Positions 24,468-33,708 of a DNA stretch of 46,639 nt are shown here, piece by piece; the stretch's first letter is position 1, and the number at the start of each line of letters is the position of its first letter. A program made the translations under genes and the position numbers. Below the pieces are notes generated by a model. It made no database searches. It had not been told where the DNA came from and worked only from the letters and a program-made list of their open reading frames with translations. Location: assembly GCA_002841405.1 (NCBI GenBank), contig PGZR01000026.1:1-46639 (forward strand). Direction: 5' to 3'. This DNA is from Firmicutes bacterium HGW-Firmicutes-4. Its GTDB lineage: Bacteria > Bacillota > Clostridia > Eubacteriales > Eubacteriaceae.

Positions 24468-25398
24468 TCAGGTAAAGATCGCAACTCTAGAAGCATATGG
24501 CAAAGCACTGGCTGAACTGGGAAAAGATTATGGATTTTATGTTTTAGATGCAGATTTGACGAAATCCACAATGACCCGTTTTTTTAAAGAAGATTTTCCG
24601 GAACGGCATTTTAATATGGGAATTGCAGAAGGTAATATGATGTCAGTAGCAGCAGGTATTGCTACATTGGGGAAACCTTGTTTTGCGAGTACATTTGCTG
24701 TTTTTGCAGCAGGGCGGGGTTGTGAGCAAATCAGAAACTCAATTTGTTACCCTAACCTTAATGTGAAAATAGGTGCTACCCACGCTGGTATTTCAGTCGG
24801 TGAAGATGGCGCATCTCATCAGGCCGTCGAGGATTTGGGAATTATGCGATCAATTCCGAATATGCATATTATTCAACCATGTGATGCGGTTTCAACGAAA
24901 ATGGCTGTAAAAACAGCATTAGAAAATGATGGTCCATTTTATCTAAGATTAGGACGGTTGACTGTAGAGCCGGTGTATGAAGAGGGGAATTGTAATTTTC
25001 TGTTAGGTAAAGGAATCAGGTTAAGGGAGGGCACGGATTTAACCATTATAACTTCTGGGTTGATGGTTCAAGAAGTATTAAAAGCTTCTGAGATATTAAA
25101 ATCCGAAGGCGTGCACTGTCGAGTGATTGACATGCACACGATCAAACCAATAGATGCGGAAATTATTATTAAAGCAGCTAGGGATACCGGAAGAATAGTA
25201 ACCGTAGAAGAAAGCAATATTTTATGTGGTTTAGGCAGTGCAGTTGCAGAAGTTGTCAGTCAGCAGTTTCCTTGTCCGATCAAAATGATTGGTATTAAAG
25301 ATTGCTTTGGAAGATCAGGAAAACCCTTAGAATTACTGGATTATTATGGGCTTACTGCTGAAAAAATTACCTCAGAAATCAAGAGCTTTATAGAATAA
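24460..25398 (+). CDS. Transketolase, C-terminal subunit, copy 2
   Basis: A 312-residue subunit. The catalytic glutamate is E57 in NMGIAEGNMMSVAAG, with HAGISVGEDGASHQAVEDLG typical of true transketolase or DXS-like B subunits. The ATG at 24460 overlaps the A subunit by eight bases, TTGGAG being the binding site; an open frame reaches back to 24346 inside the A gene but is not used. A 47-base gap leads to the isomerase gene. Confidence 0.92.
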   Translation: MSNQVKIATLEAYGKALAELGKDYGFYVLDADLTKSTMTRFFKEDFPERHFNMGIAEGNMMSVAAGIATLGKPCFASTFAVFAAGRGCEQIRNSICYPNLNVKIGATHAGISVGEDGASHQAVEDLGIMRSIPNMHIIQPCDAVSTKMAVKTALENDGPFYLRLGRLTVEPVYEEGNCNFLLGKGIRLREGTDLTIITSGLMVQEVLKASEILKSEGVHCRVIDMHTIKPIDAEIIIKAARDTGRIVTVEESNILCGLGSAVAEVVSQQFPCPIKMIGIKDCFGRSGKPLELLDYYGLTAEKITSEIKSFIE

Positions 25399-25445
25399 AA
25401 GAGAAGATTTTATAAGAATGAAAATTTAGAAACAAGGAGATAAAA

Positions 25446-25892
25446 ATGAAGATAGCAATAGGATGTGACCCGAATGCGGAAGAATATAAAGCGGTATTAA
25501 TTCCATTTATAAAAGAATTAGGATATGAATGTACTGATTTTGGAAGTGAAGACCCAGTTTATGCAAACGTTTCATTCGCTGTAGCAGAAGCAGTTGCAAA
25601 AAAAGACTATGATCGCGGAATTTTGATTTGTGGAACAGGTGTTGGTGTATCTATAGCGGCCAATAAAGTCAAGGGAGCTTATGCAGCTTTAGTTAACAAT
25701 ATATATCAGGCGCAACGTGCACAATTGAGTAATAATGCTAATATCATCACTCTTGGCGCTCAGGTTACTGGTATTGAACTGGGTAAGTGTTTCGTAAAAG
25801 AGTACTTGAGTTTGTCGTTTGATCCAAACTCAAGATCTGCTAATAAGGTCGAGTGTATCAGCGATTATGAACGAGGAAAGAGGAAGGAATAA
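25446..25892 (+). CDS. RpiB/LacB-family sugar-phosphate isomerase of the tetrose-phosphate (EryI-like) type
   Basis: A 148-residue protein with the family core DRGILICGTGVGVSIAANK (C62 as the catalytic cysteine). Canonical RpiB has GCDHAG near the start and SRxHNNAN; here these are GCDPNAEEYK and AQLSNNANIITLGA. The segments DPVYANVSFAVAEAV, ERA/QRAQLSNNA and SFDPNSRSANKVE are, as I recall, shared with EryI/DerI/LerI, which isomerise erythrose/erythrulose 4-phosphates. Gene order supports a role in feeding transketolase. It overlaps the next A subunit by one base (TAATG). The specific substrate is inference. Confidence 0.8.
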   Translation: MKIAIGCDPNAEEYKAVLIPFIKELGYECTDFGSEDPVYANVSFAVAEAVAKKDYDRGILICGTGVGVSIAANKVKGAYAALVNNIYQAQRAQLSNNANIITLGAQVTGIELGKCFVKEYLSLSFDPNSRSANKVECISDYERGKRKE

Positions 25893-26839
25893 TGAAGTCA
25901 ATCTCCCAAGTGCAAGGATGTCGTTCTGAGAAAGATATTGCCGGTTCCAATTTTAAGATTAAATCGGATCAATTTGGATACGGGCTACCTAACATGACAG
26001 AGCTTGAAATCAAAGCGACAAAATGTCGACTTAATGTCATTCGGATGCTTCAATCCAGCGGACATGGTCACATAGGAGGGGCATTTTCCGCTATCGACAT
26101 CGTTTCTGCTTTGTATTTTTATAAAATGAGAGTAGATCCAAAAGATCCTCAAATGGAAAACCGCGACAGATTTATTTTGTCAGCAGGACATAAATGCATG
26201 GCTCAGTATGGTGTATTGGCTGAAAAAGGCTATTTTGATAAATCAATACTTGATACATATGGAAAACTGCATTCCATGATACCTGGGCATCCGGATATGC
26301 ATAAGTTACCTGGAATTGAAGCCAATACAGGAGCCTTGGGTCATGGAATGGCAATTGCAGCGGGAATGGCTATGGCGTTGAAATTGAATAAGTTGAATTC
26401 AAAAGTTTATGTCATGCTGGGTGACGGAGAATTAGCTGAAGGATCGAATTGGGAAGCAGTTGCTGCAGCTTCAAAATTCGGACTGGATAAACTGGTTGTA
26501 TTTATTGATAATAATGAACTTCAGATCAGTGGGAAAGTTGTAGATGTGATGGATATGCGGCCGGTTGACAAGAAATTTAGAGCTTTTGGCTGGGAAGTAC
26601 TGAACATTAATGGCAATAATATTTTTGATATTGTAAGTGCATTGGATTATAGTGATAGAACAAACGGAAAACCGCTGATGATTCTTTGTAAAACCACTAA
26701 ATCGAAAGGGCTTCCAATGGGTGAAAATGACCCTGAATTTCATTTCTGGAAGCCTTCAAAAGAAGACTTGGAAAAGGCTGGACGCATGTTAAGTAAACGA
26801 ATTGAAAGTCTGCAAGCAGGACTTGAGGAGGTAGTTTGA
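25892..26839 (+). CDS. Transketolase, N-terminal subunit, copy 3
   Basis: A 315-residue protein with an N-terminal extension of about 35 residues before the conserved MTELEIKATKCRLNVIRML. The TDP motif is GDG at 177-179 and ends at FIDNNELQISG; histidines lie in SSGHGHIGGA, SAGHKCMAQY and PGHPDMHKLPG. The start that overlaps the isomerase stop has GAGGAAGGA before it and fits coupled translation; the internal Met35 would give the usual length and has no clear site. NNEL replaces the NGLQ of the other two copies, a change next to the metal-binding asparagine. Confidence 0.9.
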   Translation: MKSISQVQGCRSEKDIAGSNFKIKSDQFGYGLPNMTELEIKATKCRLNVIRMLQSSGHGHIGGAFSAIDIVSALYFYKMRVDPKDPQMENRDRFILSAGHKCMAQYGVLAEKGYFDKSILDTYGKLHSMIPGHPDMHKLPGIEANTGALGHGMAIAAGMAMALKLNKLNSKVYVMLGDGELAEGSNWEAVAAASKFGLDKLVVFIDNNELQISGKVVDVMDMRPVDKKFRAFGWEVLNINGNNIFDIVSALDYSDRTNGKPLMILCKTTKSKGLPMGENDPEFHFWKPSKEDLEKAGRMLSKRIESLQAGLEEVV

Positions 26840-27777
26840 TGCTGGGAGAAAAACTGGATCCAAGGAAAGTTTTTGGGAAAGCAGTAACAGACTTAGCAGC
26901 GATAAACCAGTCGATAGTTGTATTTTCGGCAGATAGTGGTAAAAGTTCTGGTTTTGGTGAATTTTCGAGGGAGTACTCTGATCGGTATTTTGAATGTGGC
27001 ATCATGGAACAAGGTATTATCGGAATGGCCTCAGGAATGGCAACCGTTGGTAAAATTCCTGTTTTTTGTGCAATAGCTCCTTTTGTTACGGCCAGACCTT
27101 ATGAAATGTTTCGAAATGACCTTGGCTATATGCACCAAAATGTAAAAGTTGTCGGTAGAAATTGTGGGATTACCTATTCTGATCTTGGTGCTACTCATCA
27201 GAGTCTGGATGATTTTGGGTTAATTCGTTTAATTCCTAATGTAGTGATATTGGCACCTCAAGATCCAACGGAAATAAAAATGGCGGTTAAGGCTATGATT
27301 GATTATGCTGGTCCCGTCTATATGCGAATTGGTAATCCTAAAATTCCTGTTCTCTTTGAAGAAATCCCTTTTGAAATAGGAAAGGGAAGATTAATTCAGG
27401 ACGGAGACGATCTAACAATAATTTCAACCGGTTCGATGACAGCAACGGTCATTGAGGCGTCAAAGATTTTAGAAAAAAATGGCTATTCGGTCAGAGTAAT
27501 TGGATTACCAACCGTTTATCCGCTTGATGAAGAATTAATCCGAAGTTCAGCTGAAAAAACAAAACGTGTGATGACCATCGAGGAACATTATTGTGACGGT
27601 GGAATGGGAACGATGGTGTGTGAGTTGTTGAGTGACACGAAAAATGTAACTGTCAATCGTCTTGGAATTCCCAAGGAATATGGGACAACTGGGGAATATG
27701 CTGACTTGTTGGCTTATTATCACCTGGATCTTGAGGGGGTTGTACAGTCTGCTATTCGTTTTATTTTAGAAGGTTAG
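26839..27777 (+). CDS. Transketolase, C-terminal subunit, copy 3
   Basis: A 312-residue protein. E57 in CGIMEQGIIGMASG is the cofactor-activating glutamate; FRNDLGYMHQNVKVVGRNCG and ATHQSLDDFGLIRLIPN follow copy 1 rather than copy 2. GAGGAGG at 26825-26831 and the TGATG overlap with the A subunit set the ATG at 26839. Confidence 0.92.
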   Translation: MLGEKLDPRKVFGKAVTDLAAINQSIVVFSADSGKSSGFGEFSREYSDRYFECGIMEQGIIGMASGMATVGKIPVFCAIAPFVTARPYEMFRNDLGYMHQNVKVVGRNCGITYSDLGATHQSLDDFGLIRLIPNVVILAPQDPTEIKMAVKAMIDYAGPVYMRIGNPKIPVLFEEIPFEIGKGRLIQDGDDLTIISTGSMTATVIEASKILEKNGYSVRVIGLPTVYPLDEELIRSSAEKTKRVMTIEEHYCDGGMGTMVCELLSDTKNVTVNRLGIPKEYGTTGEYADLLAYYHLDLEGVVQSAIRFILEG

Positions 27778-27829
27778 ACTGTTCATTATGGAGAGATTCG
27801 GCAGTAAAATGATTGAGGAGAGGTTTAAA

Positions 27830-29617
27830 GTGAGTTATGTTAATATGAAGAGCATCCTTACGGATGCAAGAAAAAATCGTTATGCGGTTGGAGCCTTCAA
27901 TATTGTTAATTATTTGACTGCAAAAGCGGCCATTGAAGGGGCAGAAGAACTGAAACAGAACATTATTATTCAAACTTCGGTTAAAACAGTGAAGTCCTTC
28001 GGCGCAGCAGAAATGATGAGTTGGTTAAAACCGATCGCTGAAAATGCAAGTGTCAAAGTAGCTATTCATTTGGATCATTCGACTGACGTTGAATTTACCA
28101 AATTATGTATTGATGCCGGATGGTCTTCAGTCATGTATGATGGATCGAAATTGCCGCTTTCGGAGAATATTGCAAATACAAAAGAAATTGTGGACTACGC
28201 CCAAAAATTTGATGTAACGGTTGAAGGGGAGTTGGGAGCTATTGTTGGCGTTGAAGATGATGTTTATGTCAAAGAAGGCGAAGGGGCACATGCCCGACTA
28301 GAAGATTGCAAAGTGTTTTTAAGTGAAACCAAGGTAGATGCATTTGCCCCAGCCATTGGAACTGCTCACGGTGTTTATGAAGGCGAAATAAATATCGATT
28401 ACGACCTTTTTGAAACGATTAATAACAGCTCCCCCTGTCCGCTGGTATTACATGGAGGAACAGGGCTGACTGATGGCATGTTTTATAGTCTGATTGATCT
28501 CGGAGCGGCTAAAGTCAATATTTCGACTGCTATAAAAATTGCCTATTGCAGCGGAATGAAAGATTTTGTAGAACAGAATCCCAAACAGAATGATCCTTTG
28601 AAACTGGATGCGTATGTAAAAGAGCAGGTCAAAAAAGTCGTTCAGGAACACATACGGTTTTTTAGTCTAACTGATCGAAAACGTCCGAATTATGAGGTTG
28701 ATCTTCATTGTCATACTACGAACTCTGATGGAAGCGATGACGCGAAAGAATTGATTGACAAAGCGTCAAGGTTGGGAATGCGTGTCATTGCGATAACTGA
28801 TCATGATGTTCTTCCATTGGAAAAAATTGAAGTAAATGGTTCGATGATTAGGATACAGGCATATGCAAAAACAAAAGGTGTGAAAGTTATTCAAGGAATC
28901 GAATTTTCATGTGAGACCGAGGTGGAAGATGTGCATCTCATTGTTTTAGGCTGCGACTACGACAACGAGAAAATTCGTGACATGAATAAAAAAATTGTTA
29001 AGAGCAAGATCCATTCTTATCGAGAATTGACGGAGGTTTTAACAGAAAAAGGTTATCCGATTTTATGGGATGAAGTTATAAACTATGGAGGAATTCAAAG
29101 AAAACCTGAAAATGTTCAAAAGAAAAATATTTTCAATCTTATGGCCGAAAAAGGTTATTTCGAGAGTTGGAGCGAAGCAAAATTAATGTGCAGAAATAAT
29201 CCGGAGTACAGAGTAAAAAGGCAAAAACCGAAGGCGGTTGATATTATAAAAATTGCACATGCAGCAGGAGGAATTTGTATTCTTGCACATCCTTACTTGA
29301 TTAATGAAACAGTAGAAATCGATGGAGAAAGAATTAGTAGAGATGAATTTATTGAATCATTAATTAAAGCTAATTTAGATGGTATTGAAGCGTCCTATAC
29401 TTATGACAAAACTACCTATCATGGTAAGTTGACAAAAAATGAAATCATTAAGAAAATCAGGGAAATTTATACAGATGAAGTTAATATTATTTCAGGTGGA
29501 TCTGATTATCACGCAGATTATAAAAAAACCACCAATAATGTTCGGGAAATTGGAGAATGTGGTATCAACTATGATTATTTTAAAAATAATGTCCAACTAT
29601 CTTCAATTGCTAAATAG
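27830..29617 (+). CDS. Class II fructose-bisphosphate-type aldolase fused to a PHP phosphoesterase
   Basis: A 595-residue fusion. Residues 1-285 are a class II aldolase: H80-LDHS with catalytic D82 and zinc ligand H83, GELG near 133, zinc ligands H180 (GTAHGVY) and H208 (LHGGTG), and NISTA. Residues about 288-595 are a PHP domain: DLHCHTTNSDG (291-301), ITDHD, GIEFSCE, AHP and GSDYHAD supply the trinuclear metal site. I prefer the GTG at 27830, after GAGGAGAGG, since the decayed copy starts with ATG at the same codon; an ATG at 27788 adds 14 residues. Fusion suggests aldol condensation followed by dephosphorylation, for example to fructose 6-phosphate (inference). It ends the operon. Confidence 0.88.
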   Translation: MSYVNMKSILTDARKNRYAVGAFNIVNYLTAKAAIEGAEELKQNIIIQTSVKTVKSFGAAEMMSWLKPIAENASVKVAIHLDHSTDVEFTKLCIDAGWSSVMYDGSKLPLSENIANTKEIVDYAQKFDVTVEGELGAIVGVEDDVYVKEGEGAHARLEDCKVFLSETKVDAFAPAIGTAHGVYEGEINIDYDLFETINNSSPCPLVLHGGTGLTDGMFYSLIDLGAAKVNISTAIKIAYCSGMKDFVEQNPKQNDPLKLDAYVKEQVKKVVQEHIRFFSLTDRKRPNYEVDLHCHTTNSDGSDDAKELIDKASRLGMRVIAITDHDVLPLEKIEVNGSMIRIQAYAKTKGVKVIQGIEFSCETEVEDVHLIVLGCDYDNEKIRDMNKKIVKSKIHSYRELTEVLTEKGYPILWDEVINYGGIQRKPENVQKKNIFNLMAEKGYFESWSEAKLMCRNNPEYRVKRQKPKAVDIIKIAHAAGGICILAHPYLINETVEIDGERISRDEFIESLIKANLDGIEASYTYDKTTYHGKLTKNEIIKKIREIYTDEVNIISGGSDYHADYKKTTNNVREIGECGINYDYFKNNVQLSSIAK

Positions 29618-29639
29618 TGATTACATGCTAGTGTGTGTC

Positions 29640-29915
29640 TGAAAAGTAGAAAAGCTGATCATTTTGGTAAGAATCAGATCGTCACAATAAAAACAAAGGC
29701 ATAAATGAAGACGCCAACTTGTCATATAGTGTAGTAATTCTTAGAAAACTTTATTCTATTGAATGAAAAAGCGTTCAACTGTATGGTGTTCTTCATAAAG
29801 CCACCAGTTATAATCTTATGGATCTTTTGTATTTGATTTCGGCTGAATTGTATAGACAGCTTCTTGTGAAGTGATCTAATTTTCTGATATTTTTTCCGTA
29901 AGTTTTATCGGCCAG
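29640..29915 (-). mobile_element. IS5-family transposase C-terminal remnant
   Basis: Minus-strand reading in mixed frames gives ADKTYGKN, WWLYEEHHTVERFFI and TTLYDKLASSFMPLF, the C-terminal pattern of IS5-group transposases (RYDKLASSF). Several stops and shifts are present. Confidence 0.65.
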
Positions 29916-29969
29916 GATATTGGTTCATTTGATATCAAAGTTCGATAATAGACCGATCGTGACGGTATT

Positions 29970-31234
29970 TTTGTTAAAGTTACCGCCAGAAAGTTCAAAG
30001 TAAGCCGGATTTCTGAGCCGTGAACGATGCAAGGGGAGTGATTCTGGCCCCAATCTTTTCTCCGCCCGGTCCACTTTTGGGTGATATCCATGGTTGCCTG
30101 ATACAGCATTTTAAAGAGACTGTCATCCGTTGGGAATACGGTTTTGCTTTTCGTCACTTTTCGGAGCTGTCGGTTGAATCCCTCAATGGAATTGGTTGTA
30201 TAAATGAGGGTTCGAACTTCCTGCGGATATTTGAAATAGGTTGCGAGTTTCGACCAGTTGTTTCGCCAGGAATCCGGAATTTTAGGATATTATTTTGCCC
30301 CATTTTTCCTCAAATGTAGCCAGTTCGCTCAAAGCAGCATCTTCAGTTGGCGCCGTATAAACCCGTTTCAGATCGGCCATGAGTGACCGGATATTTTTAT
30401 AGGAAACAAACCGGGTGGTATTTCTGATCTGGTGGATGATGCATTGCTGAATTTCCGTTTTGGGAAAGACGGCTTCGATCGCATTTGAAAATCCGGTCAA
30501 CCCATCCACACAGGCAATCAGAATATCTTCGACACCACGATTTCTTAATCCAAACATGACTGAAAGCCAGAATTTGGCACTTTCATATTCCTCAATCCAT
30601 AAACTCAGCACATCCCGGCACCCGTCCATGTTGATCCCGATGGCGATATAAACGGCTTTCTTGATAATCTGGCCTTCGCTTCGCACATGGAAATGAATCG
30701 CATCCATAAAAACGACGGCGTAGATTTCTTCCAATGGCCGATTCTGCCATTCTTTGGCAATCGGCAGAATTCTATCCGTTACCCGGCTGATGATACTATC
30801 GGACATCTCGATCCCATAGAGATTTTAATGTGCGTCTCAATATCGTCGGTGGTCATACCTTTGGCATACATGGAAATGATTTTTGCTTCAATGTCCTGAG
30901 TCAGGGTGTTTTTGTGTTTCGGCATCAATTGGGGTTCAAACTCCCCATTCCGGTCTCTGGGAACATCAATTTCCATATCACCCAGACTGGTATGGACTGT
31001 TTTCTTCGAATAGCCGTTCCGGCTGTTCCCGGTTTCCTTGTTTCGATAATCATAGCGGGTATAACCCAGTTCGTCATCCAATTCAGCAGTGAGACCGCCT
31101 TCCAGCACTTGGCGCATCATTTCCTTCATCAGTTCTTGGATATCATTTGGATCTTTGATGGGATTTTCGCTTAGAAAACTTTCCACTAATTTCCGACGAT
31201 TCTTTTCTTCGTTACTTTCGTTTCTTCTTGCCAT
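29970..31234 (-). pseudogene. IS256-family transposase, frameshifted
   Basis: Three pieces of one transposase are read from 31234 leftward. The first is MARRNESNEEKNRRKLVESF to HIK (to about 30826). The second is MSDSIISRVTDRILPIAKEW through VVFMDAIHFHVRSEG, DGLTGFSNAIEAVFP and CIIHQIRNTTRFV (30806 to about 30290). The third is RTLIYTTNSIEGFNRQLRK, with MDITQKWTGRRKDWGQNH, in a third frame. The DDE residues are present but two or more frameshifts break the gene. It runs into the IS5 remnant. A second, deleted IS256 copy is at 39070-39324. Confidence 0.9.
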
Positions 31235-31377
31235 AATAAAAACATCCTGGCTAATGTATTTATTCTACATCAACCACGAGGTTTACACAATTTTTGAAAC
31301 GGTCTCAGATAAATCGCAGAAAGCTATGGTTTGATGCGCTTTGACGGATTTTATTATGTTTTTGTGAATAATACGGG

Positions 31378-31989
31378 TTAAATTTCTACAATTCTATCAC
31401 ATATCACATTACTATCCTGTATATCATGAGTAACAAGTATAGTCGTTATTCCAACCTTGTTTAAAATGGTTTTAATTTCCACCCTAATCTTTTCTTTAAT
31501 TTCTGAATCAAGTGAACTAAACGGCTCGTCCAATAAGAGTATTTTAGGATCTATTACCAAGGATCTTGCAATTGCAACTCTTTGTTTTTGTCCACCACTT
31601 AGTTCGTGTGGAAATCTATCAAGATATTTATCGATTTCAAGCATCTTGACAACATTTTTAAGCTTTTTTTGTCTTTCATTTTTGGGTAAATGTTTTATTC
31701 CAAATAGGATATTATTCTTTACGCTTAAATGGGGAAAAAGTCCAAAGCTTTGAAACACATACCCAACATTTCTATTAAACGTAGGTGTATCCGTAACGTC
31801 TTTTCCATCAATAATGATTTTGCCACTCATAGTTTTTTCAAGACCTGCAATAAGCCTTAAAATTGTACTTTTTCCAGTTCCGCTATTACCTTTGATCCCA
31901 ATACATTCTCCCTTTTTAACATCAAGGTGAAAATTATTTATAATTAAATTTTGATCATAACCAAAGCTTATATTATCTACCTTTAGCAT
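31378..31989 (-). CDS. ABC transporter ATP-binding protein (iron-type, FbpC-like)
   Basis: A 203-residue ATPase with Walker A GNSGTGKST (residues 35-43), the Q-loop VGYVFQSFGLFPHLS, signature LSGGQKQRVAIARSL, Walker B ILLLDEPFSSLD and the H-loop VTHD. It is short: FbpC-type proteins have about 340 residues and a C-terminal regulatory TOBE domain, which is lacking. It overlaps the permease stop by 17 bases. It energises import by the permease and lipoprotein encoded upstream. The ligand is inferred from them. Confidence 0.88.
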   Translation of the reverse strand: MLKVDNISFGYDQNLIINNFHLDVKKGECIGIKGNSGTGKSTILRLIAGLEKTMSGKIIIDGKDVTDTPTFNRNVGYVFQSFGLFPHLSVKNNILFGIKHLPKNERQKKLKNVVKMLEIDKYLDRFPHELSGGQKQRVAIARSLVIDPKILLLDEPFSSLDSEIKEKIRVEIKTILNKVGITTILVTHDIQDSNVICDRIVEI

Positions 31990-33565
31990 TTTTAAACATC
32001 CTCTCTAAAATTAAAATACTGATTATACTAAACATCACAATTACTATGCTTGGGACAGCAGCAACGTCCAACATTTCATTTCCAGCATATCGATACACTT
32101 CTGTGGAAAGTGTATTGAAATTAAAGGGTCTAAGGCTATATGTCAAAGTTAGATCTTTTATTAAATCAATAAAAATCAGGATAATGACGAATCTAACTGA
32201 TTTGAGTAGAAAAAAGAAATCGACCAAGAAAAATGTTTTTGTAGCATTTTTTCCAAGCACGTAGGACGACTCAAATATGCTTTTATCAATCTTCTCGTAT
32301 GATTGTTCGAACTGGCTATAAGCAATAGATAAAAACTTAAAAGTGAGTGCAATAATTAGTGCGAGTCTTGTACCTGTAAATAAGTATTCTGTAAAGCCTA
32401 AATATTGCAAATATGGCATTATAACGTTATCGATGTTAACTAAAAAAGAGTAAATTCCAAGTCCTAAAACAACGGATGGTATTGCATACCCCAACATACT
32501 TATTGACGATATACGTCTTTTGTTTTTTGCAGTAAAAAATTTAAGCATACTAGTAAGGAACATAGCAAGGACAATAATTATAAATATTGTTATTAATGTA
32601 GTGGTTAACGTGTTGATGCTAACACTTAGAATGTCCTTTTTAATAAAATACTCCCTATTTTTAATAGCACCTTCAACGATGTTTTTAAATGGTAACAAAA
32701 ATCCTAAAGATATAACAAGGGTATAAAACGCATAGATGAACTTCTTTTGTACTTTAGACGCTTTTTTTAGTTTGTTTGGCTTATGAATAGTTGCATTGTT
32801 TTTTCCTTTTCCTCTTGATATCCTTTCAAGATATATTATAAAAAATAATATAAAAAGTAACGATAAAGATAGTTTAAATGCAGTATCTTTTTCAGCGATC
32901 AAGAGCCAAGAATCATTGATTGCTTTAGAGAGTGTAGGAACGCCGTAATATTCTGCAACTGCGAAGTCGGATAAGCTTTCATATATTACAAATAAGCTAG
33001 ACGATACAATAACAGGTCGTGACAAGGGCAAGATGACTTTAAAAAACGTTTTTAGAGGTGATATTTGCAAAGTTTCACTTACCTCGATATATTCAGCCAT
33101 GTTGTTTTTAAGGTAAGACCTTGATGCCAAATATACATAAGGATAAAGAAAAGCTGTATATATAAACACTACCCCGTTCATAGTGAACTCATTTTTAAGT
33201 ATTGTTTCTAGAACAGAAAACGTATGAAAAATATCGGTGTATGTATACGCTCCAACGTAAACAGGAATGCTAAGGGGCAAAATGAACAGTAAATTTATAA
33301 TCCACTTATTTTTAAAGTTGTAAAAAGTAATAAAATAAGCGCCTAAAAAACCTATAATGGAAGCAAGTAAGCCTACCTTTAATATTAGTTGTAATGTGTT
33401 TTGTATGTATATTAAAAGGATGCCTTTATCCAAAATTAAATTAAGATAATTAGAATTTTGTGTTAGGGTGTTTTTAAAAATATACAAAAGAGGCATCAAA
33501 AGAATTAATAAAAAAATATATACAACATATTTTAGTATTTTAATATCGTTTATGCTTTTCTTCAT
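31973..33565 (-). CDS. ABC transporter double-length permease (ferric iron type)
   Basis: In this 530-residue protein two homologous permease halves are fused, as in FbpB/SfuB/FutB. There are about twelve hydrophobic segments, and each half has an EAA-type loop (SETLQISPLKTFFKVILPLS near residue 165 and SSYVLGKNATKTFFLVDFFF near 440). GGAGACCCGC precedes the ATG. Strongly AT-rich coding separates it from the genes on both sides. Confidence 0.88.
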   Translation of the reverse strand: MKKSINDIKILKYVVYIFLLILLMPLLYIFKNTLTQNSNYLNLILDKGILLIYIQNTLQLILKVGLLASIIGFLGAYFITFYNFKNKWIINLLFILPLSIPVYVGAYTYTDIFHTFSVLETILKNEFTMNGVVFIYTAFLYPYVYLASRSYLKNNMAEYIEVSETLQISPLKTFFKVILPLSRPVIVSSSLFVIYESLSDFAVAEYYGVPTLSKAINDSWLLIAEKDTAFKLSLSLLFILFFIIYLERISRGKGKNNATIHKPNKLKKASKVQKKFIYAFYTLVISLGFLLPFKNIVEGAIKNREYFIKKDILSVSINTLTTTLITIFIIIVLAMFLTSMLKFFTAKNKRRISSISMLGYAIPSVVLGLGIYSFLVNIDNVIMPYLQYLGFTEYLFTGTRLALIIALTFKFLSIAYSQFEQSYEKIDKSIFESSYVLGKNATKTFFLVDFFFLLKSVRFVIILIFIDLIKDLTLTYSLRPFNFNTLSTEVYRYAGNEMLDVAAVPSIVIVMFSIISILILERMFKNAKGR

Positions 33566-33605
33566 GCGGGTCTCCTTCAGATAATTAGATTTAAAAGATG
33601 AAATT

Positions 33606-33639
33606 AAAGGACAAAAAGAAGTGATTCTTTTTGTCCTTT
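33606..33639 (-). promoter_or_regulatory. Hairpin between binding-protein and permease genes
   Basis: A perfect 13-bp stem (AAAGGACAAAAAG with CTTTTTGTCCTTT) and 8-base loop lies between the lipoprotein stop and the permease start. On the minus strand it is followed by only a short T-rich run. Such hairpins often act as partial terminators or 3' stabilisers that give more binding protein than permease. Confidence 0.6.
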
Positions 33640-33708
33640 ATGTCAATAAGCTTATTTATGTCACTATTCTTATCATTATGTAGAATTATATGATTTAAAA
33701 TCATGTAT

